Origin: Macrostomum hystrix
Taxonomy: Eukaryota > Platyhelminthes > Macrostomidae
Length of the DNA stretch: 64,000 bases
Reading direction: 5' to 3'
Assembly (NCBI GenBank): GCA_950097015.1
Contig: CATNEN010000039.1
Span: 8,634,501-8,698,500 of the forward strand
The translations under genes and the position numbers were made by a program. Shown in pieces: positions 46,331-63,748 of this stretch (positions are counted from its first letter, which is position 1; every line of letters begins with the position of its first letter). The notes under the pieces are model-generated. The model saw nothing but the letters and a program-made list of their open reading frames with translations, had not been told where the DNA came from and did not search any database.

Positions 46331-49300
46331 TTAATTAGGAATTCCAGTCGACTTACGCGGCCAGAGCTGCAGACGTCTGAGAATGCCACTCAGCCTGGCG
46401 CGCGCTCCAACAAAGAGCCAGTGCAGGCGGCGTCTTCCAGCACTGCTAACGAGAAGCTTGTCCACTATGGCGGCGGCCTGGCTCGCCTCCGCCTGAAGTC
46501 GGCGTCTAACAGCCAGCTGGCGTCGCGCGCGCGTTATCGATCGGGCCGCCGCTTCGGCGGCGCAAACCCGCCGTTTGAGACGAGTCACTTTTCTGGCCAG
46601 GGCGTCACTTCTTCTGCGCGCCTTGACGGCGCATAGCTGGCGTTGAAGCGTTTTTAGCCGAAGTCGCTTCTGCGACAATTCTGTCGATCTTGTTGAAGTT
46701 GTCGCCGTTTGACGGTTAGGACCGCATTTAAGAGGCTGCCGTTGCTTCTGCCACACCTGGACGAGGGACGAAAAAAACTCTTCAATTAGGATTAAAGGGA
46801 TTAGACACTTCCATCATAGTGTGATAAAGATGAATTATGAAGGCTATTATGAAGAGTGAATGAGCACGACTCACAGCAGTTGCCAGACTATGCCATTGGA
46901 TTCGCAGGTGAGTTAGCTTATCATCAACCTGTCGCTCGGATTCGCTAAGTTGCTGCATTCTTTGACGCTTCAACCTGCGTCGCTCCAATATTACCAGATC
47001 CTGCATCTGTTGCTTGACAACATCTAAACAAAGAACGAAATTATAATTCAGTGAAATAATGACGAGCTCAATATTCTACAAAATTGATCTAAACATTAAA
47101 ATCCACCGTACCCTTTGGAGCTTCATCAATACATTTGAGTTCTTTAAGTTGTATGGCTGCTCTTGACTCTTTGAGCTGCGCCTGAGTCTGCCGATGAGTT
47201 GCCGACACCGCCGCCGCTTGAGCCAGCAGCTGCTTAGCGTTATCAAGCTCGGCTCGGCGATTCACTAGCTGGCGGAGAGTTTATCATATTATTTCATATC
47301 ATATTGTTCATATTCTCGCTTGTCTCTCGCACTAAAACCACTGAGCTCGATTCCGCAGTGAGGCCACATTCATTTGGCAGCTTGTCGACTAGTTTACGCC
47401 CTTGTGGGCCGATCTCCAAGTCACAGTGTACAGGGTATACACTGCCGGACGATGAGAAAGTCAGGGCAGATGTACACACCTGTGTTAGTGTGAGTCTGCG
47501 TACAGTATCTGTGTGCGTGTGTGCTCAGGAGTCAGCGGAATGGGCAGAATTGCCTCCTAACTGGCTGCGGGTCTAGTGTCACCAAATGAGTGTCACCAAA
47601 GAACCCACCTGCCTGCAAAGATATTATTATTATAATTTTTTACTACCAAAGTAATCGCTTCATAGAAAAAACAATTTTAAATCAGTGCTTAAAAATATTC
47701 TACGAGTTATTGTGCTTTGACAGTTGGCCCTCAATAGCGTGACAAGCCGCCAAGCGTTTTCTCCGCGGCTGCGCCCTAAATAATAATGTGGCCTCGCAGT
47801 GGATTTGAGCTCAGGGACCTTGGTGCGAGATGCAAACGTGTTAGATCTTCAATAAAAATTCCTTTCTGAATTATGTTTTTTAATAGTTATAAAACTAAAT
47901 TCAAATTCGTACTTCTCTAAAAAAGTGGCAACTTAGAAATGAAGAATATCTTATATTCGAACCTTTGTCTCCAAGCAGCGCAATTGAGTCGCGGATTGTC
48001 TGTCTGAAAATCAAGCAAGTACAAAATTAAAGTACAAAGTACAAATTAAAGTACAAAGTTCTCTGTCAATAAAACTAATTAGAAAATATAGAACTGCTTT
48101 GCAATGCTGCACACATCAAACTAACCCAGTTGAACAGGCGGTAGGTTAGTTAGAGTCACTAGCGCCGTTTTCATCTGGTCGATTTTATTGAACAGGCTGA
48201 CAGAAAAGAACTTTTTTCCAGTAGAGTGACAACTCCTGATTAACACCTGCAGCTGCTTGCGTTCCTCTGCCATTGTGAAGGGAAATCACTTTGGGTAAAT
48301 TAACAATCAAAGGTAGGTAAAGTGAAAAGATTATCCCAGTGCTGTCATTTACCTGTACCACTAGCGTGCAAATCTTTGGCTAGCAATATGCCAAATCTCT
48401 GGCCCATCTTGCCAATCAGAATAATGCTGTTTGATGTGCTGAAGATGGTTACAAGTTTCACAGTCTCAGCTTCGATTTCAGTAACGGCTCCATGCGATTC
48501 TTGCTGCGATTCCAGTAAAATCCTTTGCTATTACTTTAACTACGATTCTTGTTACGATTCCATTTTAACCATTTGCTATGACTTTGAATGCGATTCTTGC
48601 TACGATTCCAGTAAAATCCTTTGCTATGACTTTGAATGCGATTCTTGCTACGATTCCAGTAAAATCCTTTGCTATGACTTTGAATGCGATTCTTGCTACG
48701 ATTCCAGTAAAATCCTTTGCTATGACTTTGAATGCGATTCTTGCTACGATTCCAGTAAAATCCTTTGCTATAACTTTGAATGCGATTCTTGCTACGATTC
48801 CAGTAAAATCCTTTGCTATGACTTTGACTACGATTCTTGCTACGATTCCACTTGCTCCCTAGGATATCCGACTATTGATGAGACGGTTTAATAATCTGGT
48901 CAGCTTACTGGGAAGTGATTATCGATCGATTTTGAAGCATGCGCTGCAAATGATCACGCTCGTGTTGCAGCTCGGCCTGTGGGTGTCGGTTGCAATAACA
49001 TTGTGGCCACTTGGATAAGTTGTTATTGCTGTTTCCTAGATTTGTATGCTAATAATAATCTGAAATATGCAGAACTTATTTATCTTCGCCCTGTTCCGTC
49101 CCGACTTACTCTCAGACTGACACTGGAGGCCTCGAGTTTCGCCTTGTTGTCATCCAACTGTCCATTTCGGACTGTCTGGAATGTAATAATAAACAGGAAA
49201 CACACAAACTCCTAAGATTTATGTAATGATTTTGCACTGAATTATACTGGCATTCGTTATAAAAAACTTCTGTTAAACAGACCATTTCATTCAGGAGAGA

Positions 49301-50286
49301 GTCGCAGGCCATCCGCCACAAGGAGACCTGGTCAGCCCACTGCTTCAGGCCGCCAAGATCGTCTTGCGACAGGCTGGAAGCAATCAGGAAGTTCCAGCGT
49401 CAAGTGAAGCAAAGCTTGTGCAGCGGGTAACCCAACACTCAGTTCCTCAATGAACTAATTATACAGAGAGACCTCACACTGACGGATCCTCACACTGGCT
49501 GCTACTCCCTGATCCCCAGACTGGCTGCAACTCCATGATCCCCAGACTGGCTGCAACTCCATGATCCCCAGACTCACTGCTACTTCCTGATCCCCAGACT
49601 GACTGCTACTCCATGATCCCCAGACTGACTGCTACTTCCTGATCCTTAGACTGGCTGTTATTCCCTGATCCTTAGACTCACTGCTACTCTCTGATCCCCA
49701 GACTGACTGCAACTCCCTGATCCCCAGACTCACTGCTACTCTCTGATCCCCAGACTGACTGCAACTCCCTGATCCCCAGACTGACTGCAACTTCCTGATT
49801 CCCAGACTCACTGCTTCTCTCTGATCCCCAGACTCACTGCAACTCCCTGATTCCCAGACTCACTGCAACTCCTTGATCCCCAGACTCACTGCAACTTCCT
49901 GATCCTCAGACTTGCTTCTACTCTCTGATCCCCAGACTGGCTGATCCTCAACCTGAGCTACGGTTGAGTTACTTACTCCAGCATCGGAAGTTGCAGCTGG
50001 TCAGAAGCCTGCTGAATGGTGAGCGCCTTTTCCTCAGTTTCTGCCGCTTCGGATGGGCAGAGGAACACCCGACTTCCCAGAAAGATGGTGCCACCGTTCC
50101 CGGACACCCGGTCGCGAAGATCGCCATAGCAGCTGCTCTTGCCGCTGCCGACGCTTCCTGTGCGAACAAAGCTACTGGGAGTGCTCGGACAGCTGGATTG
50201 ATTGCTGCCGGACTGGTTGCTTTTGCCACTGTGACCATCACTGCCGTGTCTGCTACCATTGGCAGTCTCTAAGGCCGGCGAGTTGC
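46331..50286 (-). CDS. Unrecognised Ser-rich, coiled-coil protein (5' partial)
   Basis: Probable exons: 50286-49977, 49373-49283, 49175-49110, 48976-48909, about 48487-48353, 48266-48126, 48003-47963, 47268-47112, 47023-46875, 46756-46331; about 527 residues. The first visible exon is Ser/Gly-rich (SSCPSTPSSFVRTGSVGSGK). The rest is largely predicted coiled coil (LDDNKAKLEASSVSLR, AELQHERDHLQRMLQ, QLLAQAAAVSATHRQTQAQL, MQDLVILERRRLKRQRMQQ), and the C-terminus is very Arg/Ala-rich. All junction phases agree except between exons 4 and 5, where a microexon or sequence error is likely. A donor CCGC|GTAAGT at 46357 could replace the last codons before the TAA at 46331. I do not recognise the family. 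The first exon is missing. Confidence 0.7.
47325..47625 (+). mobile_element. SINE-B copy in opposite orientation
   Basis: Here the head-to-tail direction is plus: GAGCTCGATTCCGCAGTGAGG at 47342, GTACAGGGTATACACTG, GTCAGCGGAATGGGCAGAA, ending near ACCCACCTGCCTGCAAAG with a TATTATTAT tail. It sits in an intron of the coiled-coil gene. Its inverted partner lies at 47715-47840. Confidence 0.7.
47715..47840 (-). mobile_element. SINE-B copy, truncated, inverted partner
   Basis: GTTGGCCCTCAATAGCG, CTCCGCGGCTGCGCCC and GAGCTCAGGGACCTTGGTGC match the head half of the family in the orientation opposite to the 47.3-kb copy. The two lie about 90 bp apart in the same intron and could pair in RNA. Confidence 0.65.
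48485..48860. repeat. 48-bp minisatellite in the coiled-coil gene
   Basis: GATTCTTGCTACGATTCCAG, TAAAATCCTTTGCTATGACT, TTGAATGC; about seven copies. The GATTCTTGCTACGATT segment resembles the 12-bp core of the 23.3-kb array. It abuts the doubtful acceptor of exon 5. Confidence 0.93.
49480..49950. repeat. 26-bp minisatellite
   Basis: CTGGCTGCAACTCCATGATC followed by CCCAGA, about 18 copies, filling intron 49374-49976 of the coiled-coil gene. Confidence 0.93.
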
Positions 50287-53200
50287 CTGAGTTTTATAGT
50301 TTAGGAGACTTAATTTTACATTAGATTGAGACTATATGGGTGATACATTGAAGCAAAGCCTTGCTTTAGGGAGAGGACAGGGAAATAAAATATGGGACTG
50401 ATCTACTCCAAGAAGAACTTTCAGAACTTACATTTTTTTGTATCACCATGTGGCAAGAAACGATTCAGTATATTTTTACTTAAAGATAAAAAATGGCTGC
50501 AGTCAATGTCACTATCATCAGCTAAATCTGAACTTTTATCCATTTTGCTGTAAATTAGCGGGCAGCAAAGTTAAACTTTCAGTTTATACCTTTTCTTACA
50601 AAAATATGTTTACAATTGCAATAGCTAGTAATATAGTATTTAGTCAATAGTAATTGCAATTGTAATTACCTATAAGTAATTGTAATTACCTAATTACCTA
50701 TAAGTAATTACTGCTAAGCAAATAACATATACTTTTGTAATATTTTTTCTTTTTGTAGAAAAAGAATCCTAAAATATGAATGCCTGTTTATTTATATAGC
50801 AACATATAGAAGTAATATTCATGAAAAGGATATTTAAAATATGACTATACTTAAATTGTAAAATTGTAACATACCATTGTAATACTTCTTTAACCCTAAA
50901 TATATATTCTATGAAAATGCATAAGTGAATTTAGGGTATATACAAAAACCTAGAACATAAAATACTTTAATGTAAAAATTAAATTAAAAATTTGCTCATT
51001 TTACAATAATGTCTACTAAGAACTAATATGAATGTTGCCAGCCACATCTAAGCCCAGCTGAGTCAAGTTTTTTATTTCAGCCCCAATACATGACTCTGAA
51101 TGTCAATGATTTGTTTTTTATGGAACACATTTTGTGTACATTAATTATTCCAGAAATGGAGGTGGTGTAGTGGCAACAATAAACTATGTCTAATAATTAC
51201 TATGTGAAGTTAAAAATGAATAAAATGCAAGTCACACAACTAAAACAACAACAGTCAAACAGTTAGACCCACTGAAAATTCTGTGGTTAGGCCTAATATG
51301 ACAACAATAGTTTTTGTGATACTATATATAAATTTTTATGTACATTGTTTTCATTGTATGAAAAACAAATTTGTTATTTGTACATTCACTGTACGAATAA
51401 CCATTTTGCTATTGGTCTTGTATGGTCACCATGCAAATTACTATTGGTCACAAATTAAACTGCCTAAAAATGTAGTAAAAACTGGTTTTATAAAAAATAA
51501 ATGGTAAATTATCAAGTATATTCATTCCTAATGACAAATCCATTGGTGTGCTAAAAAAATAAAAAACTATTTATTACAACCATTTATTTAAAAAGGTAAC
51601 TTTTCATTTCATATACAATTTCTATTAAAACTATATTTACATAGTTAGGGATATACTTTTTGTCAAAATCAATGAAACAATTAAAATTTTATATGCAGAT
51701 AACAACTAAATTGAACTAATTATACGTGGACAACTTTTTCTAAAGTGGTTTTAGAGTAAAAAAACTTTAATTTTTGTCTATTTATCTTTAAAGACTTAGA
51801 TTTAGCTCGATGCATACAGTGACTGTCCGGCAGGCACTCCACTTCGAGTTCGCAGTCCACAAATCAATTTTAAATGAAAGTCGCGCATCGTAAATAAAAC
51901 AAAGTCTGCTAAGAATATATTGCCTTTTTATAATAGATTAAAAACTCATGTTTGCATTTGTAATATTTTTCTAAACAGTTTTTCATGCATATAACTATTT
52001 CTGATTTTGAGATTTGCGCTTCGTATTATAAAGTTGCTAACTTGTATATATCAAGTTTTTACTTTTCGGCTTCTTTAATTATTGATGGATGTGTGAGCTC
52101 AGCATTTTATATTAAGCATTATTAAAATGATGTTTAAAGAGGCGAAAATTTTGAGAAGATGACCAGCTTATTACATTAGTAAAACTATCCCATCTAGCAC
52201 AAAACGTTATTAAATGGCTGCCTCTAAAGTCTGACGATGAAAAAGTGGTCAGAATTAAATCACGGTGCCACAGTGGGCCTGCCTCCATGTACGTATTCGC
52301 ATTTGGCATGTGATGAACATTTCCTGGTGATTTAGAATTGGACAATTGCATGCTAGGCAAGGCTTTCGTCAAAATGAAATGCTAGGTAGAGCCGGCCTGA
52401 TAATATATTACCGATAAACCCTTAGAAGTTCGAATATAAGTTACTTTGAATGTGCTGAAAGTGTGCCCAACAGACAGACGATGAAGAACTGAAGACAAAA
52501 TACTGATTTAGTATTTTAATTCCAGTATAAACAAATACGCTAGCTTTGATGAACTTATATTTCTGCATCATTCTAATCATTAGATTTGGGGTGCACAATG
52601 ATATATATGCAGTTTGGCTAAGGCCTGGTTGTAAAATGTTTGAACTCGTGTACTTTTGGTTTACCTGCCAATCTTTTAAAAAGGAAGCAATCACAGACAA
52701 ATAAAATTAACACGATCATAAATCTAAGACATCAGCAATCTAACTATAAAAAACTAACTAGACAAAGAGAAGGTAAAAAATTACTATTCTAAAACAAGAC
52801 CTTAAAAGGGCATGGGGCGATGGGGTATAAATACTGTGCAAGGCTAAGCCATTAAAAAGTAATTGTAATGAAAAAATAAATTAATAGCATAAAAACCGCG
52901 TGCGCAAATGAAATACAGACATTAGTATAATATAAAGAATTTGCTCTGAAGAGAAAATTGAAAAAAAACATCTAGGCAGTTAGCTAATGTACAAAAATAT
53001 GAAACTCCCAATAGATTCCAGTGATTTCGTAAGTCAATCCTAAGAACGACCAAATAAAGATAAGACAAATTTAACATTCTTGTAGATGATTGATGAATTC
53101 GAGCAGATCAGACAATACACCGCATATAAAGCAAGGCCTTCAAGTTGTTATCAGTAAAATAAAAAAATAGTATTTTGCAAGTAACTCACGACAATTCCAC

Positions 53201-53340
53201 GGAAAAGTGTTTAATGCAAAAAATAACGGACTACGTGACATAGCATACACAGCAGTTTAGTAATCTAATGAGACAATCTGTGAATGCAAAAAACTTTATC
53301 ATTATGATATCAAGATTTTGCAACTACGGTAAATAAAAAA
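50287..53340. other. AT-rich stretch upstream of the visible coiled-coil exons
   Basis: Probably a large 5' intron of the coiled-coil gene or intergenic DNA. Only scattered open frames, none with splice sites plus a family signal. Confidence 0.45.
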
Positions 53341-53344
53341 GTCA

Positions 53345-54178
53345 TCCTCATAGAATGACCATTGTCATCTGAGAATGACCATTGTCATCTGAGAATGACC
53401 ACTGTCATCTGAGAATGACCACTGTCATCTGAGAATGACCATTGTCATCTGAGAATGACCACTGTCATCTGAGAATGACCACTGTCATCTGAGAATGACC
53501 ACTGTCATCTGAGAATGACCACTGTCATTTGTGAATGACCACTGTCATCTGTAAATGACCACTGTCATCTGTGAATGACCACTGTCATCTGAGAATGACC
53601 ACTGTCATCTGAGAATGACCACTGTCATCTGAGAATGACCACTGTCATCTGAGAATGACCACTGTCATCTGAGAATGACCACTGTCATCTGTGAATGACC
53701 ACTGTCATCTGAGAATGACCACTGTCATCTGAGAATGACCACTGTCATCTGAGAATGACCACTGTCATCTGAGAATGACCACTGTCATCTGAGAATGACC
53801 ACTGTCATTTGTGAATGACCACTGTCATCTGTGAATGACCACTGTCATCTGAGAATGACCACTGTCATCTGAGAATGACAACTGTCATCTGTGAATGACC
53901 ACTGTCATATGAGAATGACCACTGTCATCTGAGAATGACAACTGTCATCTGAGAATGACCACTGTCATCTGAGAATGACCACTGTCATCTGAGAATGACC
54001 ACTGTCATCTGAGAATGACAACTGTCATCTGAGAATGACCACTGTCATCTGAGAATGACCACTGTCATCTGAGAATGACCACTGTCATTTGTGAATGATC
54101 ACTGTCATCTGAGAATGACCACTGTCATATGTGCATGATCACTGTCATATGTGAATGATCACCGTCATCTGTGAATGA
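53345..54178. repeat. 20-bp minisatellite downstream of AMPK alpha
   Basis: GAATGACCACTGTCATCTGA, about 41 copies. Each unit contains TGAC and GTCA, so single strands can fold. Confidence 0.95.
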
Positions 54179-54494
54179 CATCCCTGAAACGCAGCTTTCA
54201 AATGAAATTTTTTCGCTAAGGAAAAACTTTGCGCTTAAATCTGAAAAAAGTAAAATAACAATATTTGAAACGTTGACGAATACATTTCTCTTATTAGCGA
54301 AATAATCACAACAGCTTTTTAGTTTGTTAGCAAACAAAAACAAGATCACGCACAATAAGCACCTTGAGAGGCATCTTTTGATAAGGCAAAGGTTAGGTTG
54401 CACAGTAAAATGGCAAATTCAAACATCAGCTTAGAAAAGTCTTCTCACGTCTAAAAATTATCCATACAGCACTACTAGCAGTAGTTCAGCAGCG

Positions 54495-59852
<5,358 letters not shown>

Positions 59853-60046
59853 TGTTCTTGTTAGTAAAAAAATAGATATAAACTTTAGCCGAATGACAGA
59901 AAGAAAATTACTAAGCACAGAGTAGTTTGTTGGTGGTCATTTGAAATTCACATTTTTTATGTATTTTGTCAAGTACAAATCGTTATAATTACAGTATCGC
60001 ACAGTTTAGCTAATGGATAACGACAAAAAGGAATTTGAGTTTCGTA

Positions 60047-60052
60047 TTTATT
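60047..60052 (-). promoter_or_regulatory. Probable polyadenylation signal of the ZRSR2 gene
   Basis: AATAAA on the minus strand about 165 nt downstream of the ZRSR2-like stop codon, in AT-rich DNA. The position suits a short 3' UTR. Confidence 0.5.
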
Positions 60053-60216
60053 AACAATGAAGGGTTACTAATAGTTAACATATAGAAACTAACCAAACGA
60101 TTCTATACAACACGGGATTGTATGTACACACTAAAGCTATTTTTGGCCACAGAATGCTAATAGATAAAATGCAACATTTCTAATTCACAGTCGTCTTCGA
60201 GCTATCGTTCCCGGCT

Positions 60217-62723
60217 TTAGCGTCGACCTGTTTTGTTGTTTTGACGATGACGACGACCAGCAGGCGGCGACGGCGACGACAACGGAGAGGCATCGTCAGG
60301 CCGATCGACGCTAGATCGACGTCGAGACGGCGATTGAGATCGCAACTGACTACGCCGCGGAATTCGCCTTAATTGATTCGAAGGTCGACGTCGAGGCGGC
60401 GACGGCGATTTCGATGCCGAATTCGACAACTCGCGCTTCTGCCGCGCCCTAACATGGCGTCCAGGAGCTCGGCGTCGAGACGGCGAAGGGGTTGAATTTT
60501 CGCGGCGAATCGAATCTAGCTGCGAGTCACGAGACGGCGAAGGAGCCGCCGAAGAGGCCGAAGACGAAGTTGTGGACCAGCCGCCGTCGGTAGCTCGCAT
60601 CGCCGACGCCAGTTCGTTTCGGCTTCGTCTTCTTCTTCGTCGCTTTTTTAGGCGCAAAAACTTGCGCGACGCTTCTGGCGGATTCGGCATCGGGTGCAAA
60701 TAGCAACAGTCGGCGTCGCCCTTCGGACAGCGGCTCCGCTGATGCCGGCCGCAGATTGCGTCGCCCCAGTCGCCCAGATCGACGCGTCGGCAGGCAACAA
60801 GACGACCGGCGTACCAGCGACCTCGGCAGGCGGCCAACGCCCTGGCAGCGTCCGCCGGACTGTAGAAGCGGCAGTAGACGCTGCCGCGCAGGTGCGGCAG
60901 CGCATTGCCGCAGGTGGCTAATCGTCGTATTCGACCGTGACGGCTCAACTCATCGGCGATGTCGACGAAAAAGTCTGCATAGCAGTCGCCCTCGGCGTCG
61001 TCGTCGGGACGAAAGAAATTTGGAAACAGCAGCGTGTCGGCTGTGCCGCTGTCCGAGGACGCAGGCGGATGACGGCGAGAGCAGCGGGCGCCGAAACGGC
61101 AGGCGCCGGTGCGGACAAAGAATTCACAGGGCGGCGCGTTCGGATCAGCGCTGCCGCCAATTAGCGAAGCCTCGCCGTTGGCAACCTCGGTGGCGTCGGC
61201 GTCAATGTCGACGCTGCAGCCATGGATTGGCGACGGTGGAGCATCTTCGGCTGCCTTCAGAGCGGCTTCCTGACGACGTCGTTCGTCAATCTGGAGTCGA
61301 AAATCGAAATGGTGATCAGTAAAAATATGGATTTAACTTTCCTCAAAGTCTGAGTTGTGCCGAACCAGAGCACGAAGAATTTTTATGAAAAAAAACTTCC
61401 TTTTTACGTTTTATTAGTGAAGTGGGTCGCTAGATTAGTAAATAAGCTTTGTCACTTTTGCAGCTAGGTGTTATCTCTCATCCTGCGTGGTGGGGAGGGG
61501 CCTTTTGTGTATGCCTGTGCGGGTGATTTCTTTGTCTGCCTGTTACTGTTTAGGGATGCCTGTCTCACGTGATCTTAAGAGTACAATGACTGCCTCATTT
61601 TACTTATGACGCATGCCTATTTTCAGTAACAAGTCTGCCTGTCCCATAGGATCCTCTCTCCTATGTACATGCATATTCAAAGTATTCTGACGTCAGCTTC
61701 TATTTTTAGCAACAGACCATTTGGTTATGGGCATGCTGCCTTGTTTATCTGACGTCAGTTTCTATTTATAGAAACCACGTGATGCGTCTGTTAACTATTA
61801 TTCTGCACAATACTAACAGTATTTCGCAATGACCGAGACCAGAGAAGTTTTTTAGTTTTTCTATGATCCTGGTCTCTTAAATTTCTGTGAAGTCTCCAAC
61901 TGATAGATTTATATTCCCATACCTTTAGTGTGTGCCTGCATGCCCACTCAGGGTATTTCAAATTTCTTCTAATAAACTCTAATCCCGTACAACTACCGAG
62001 ATCCAGTTAAAGGTAGCTGGCGACCTTTGGCACGCTGCTAAACCTAATTTCCTGCTAGAACTCTGAATACTTCATCTTCCCTGACCGCAGTACGAGAAGC
62101 TTCAGGACACTCTAATGGCATCCTACTATGCTATCTACTTCTGTTTAGAAATTCAACTCGGCTTCAGATTGGAGCAGCCAGTCTCCTGAGTTGGTTGATC
62201 TAACAAAAGTCCTGTTGTTTTTTTCACATCATCCAAATCTACTCAAGTTTTACTCCCGAATCCAAAGCGAAAGTGACTGAATTCTCAATGAGTTTTACCT
62301 GTCGCCGCGCCAAACCAGCGCGCCATTGGCGATAACTAGCTCGATTAGCCTCGGCCAAGTCTCGCTGCTGACGCTGCTGAGCCTCCAGGGCAGCCCGGCG
62401 CTCCGCGATGACCGCCGCAGCTTCCGCCTCTCGTTTCCGCCAGGCCGCATCTGCCGCCGCCGCCGCCACCGCCTCCGCGGCCGCTTGTCTTATCAGCGCC
62501 GACTCGACATCGCTGTCGGCGTCTGCGACTGGCTTTTGAGCCCCTGAAACTGCTTTAGCAGCAGCAGCAGCAGCTTGACGTCTGTATCGGCGTTGGCACT
62601 TTTTAACCAATCGACGTCTTTTTTTGTGGCTGATGCGGGGGGTGTTGGCGACGCCGCGCACGACATCTTTAACGACACCGTCGCCAACGCGCGGCGACAA
62701 CTGCGTCGAGTTGCAGGCAGTGG
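60217..62723 (-). CDS. ZRSR2: ZRSR2/U2AF35-related splicing factor (5' partial)
   Basis: Two exons: 62723-62299 (acceptor CATTTCAG, phase 1; donor CGACAG|GTAAAA, phase 0) and 61290-60217 (acceptor GACTCCAG; stop TAA). Exon A carries a basic ISHKKRRRLVKKCQRR motif and a long Ala/Glu/Arg helix. Exon B carries CCCH finger 1 (CEFFVRTGACRFGARCSRRH), a U2AF-homology RRM ending HLRGSVYCRFY and GRWYAGRLV, CCCH finger 2 (ICGRHQRSRCPKGDADCCYLH begins the match; C-x7-C-x6-C-x3-H), and a C-terminal tail rich in SPSRRR. Family role: recognition of the 3' splice site, essential for U12-type introns. The first exon with the initiator Met was not found. An AATAAA lies about 165 nt past the stop. Confidence 0.93.
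61291..62298. other. ZRSR2-like intron, unique sequence
   Basis: A 1.0-kb intron between the two ZRSR2 exons. Unlike most large introns here it has no tandem array, and no mobile element is recognised. Confidence 0.7.
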
Positions 62724-63748
62724 CTGAAATGGTTACTGAATTTTAGGTGGTGAGATTGCTCAGTAAATGATTACAATGAGACGGTTGATAATGTTAACAT
62801 AAGATCATAAGATTATGTCCCAGGTATGCCTATATATTATGCCTAGCAAATTCTAGAAAAAAAGAAATAAAGAAAAAAAACTAACGAATGCCGTGTTATT
62901 TTATGCAACAGTGGACTAAATGTCTGGTTAAATTTTCTTTAATTAACAAACATTAATTGTTATAAATTGCCACATTATTTTATAATGCAAAGGAACTTTA
63001 AACTAGCATATAAGCACATAATTGATTGCTTCAGAAGTATTACAAAAGTCAGAACTGATTATTCTTAGCACATTAATTACTTGTAAAAATCCGAATCGTT
63101 CAAGCTATGTAAAGAATATTATTCGTAATTTTATTGTCACAACAGTATTGACAATTAAAACACGAGCTTGTACACATGGGAAGATATTAAGCATTTGAAT
63201 GGAAGAATGAATTATAAGGCTCATTCGCTAAATGTAAAAAAAGTAACAAATAAAGGTCACTCAGGATGCAAATGATCAAATAACGCTTTTTAACTACTTA
63301 CTCTGTCTCATCTCTCCGCGTGTCTCATCTCTCCCGTGTCTTATATCTCAACTTTATCTCACCTGTACATAATCTGTTCTGTACCAAATATTTACTGTAT
63401 ATCAACTATTTAATATTTTCTCTCCCATATCTAATCTCTATGGTGTAATCTTTGCCGCTGTTGTTCCATAATTCCGATACCTCTTAGACCAGCTATTCAA
63501 ATAAGTCTGTCCAAGGCTTACAACTAAACAAAAGAAAAATTCAAGTTTATGTACATAGTTAGCTGATAAGACTGCTTCAAATAGGACTTTCAGCTTATAA
63601 TACGAGCTAATGACAAATTAAATAACGTTTAAAACGGGAATTACGAGCTAGATACATATTTTTAGTAAGAAATAAACGATATAAATCCATTTAAACAAAA
63701 ATGGTAAATATTAGCAAGAAAAAAGCAAAGTAGCGAAGAAAAATGCCC
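62724..63748. other. AT-rich stretch between ZRSR2 and the right-edge gene
   Basis: Should hold the first ZRSR2 exon and promoter, and the 3' UTR of the right-edge gene. A short TCTCATCTCTCC repeat sits at about 63300-63360. No exon was identified with confidence. Confidence 0.45.

Noticed and set aside
48353-48487. Resemblance of the IFSTSNSIILIGKMG segment to a proteasome assembly chaperone (PSMG3)
   Set aside because: Only a short stretch matches from memory, and the neighbouring exons are coiled coil. Too weak to name the gene.
52112-52700. Two minus-strand frames of 86 and 92 codons
   Set aside because: AT-rich region, no family signal, no consistent splice sites.
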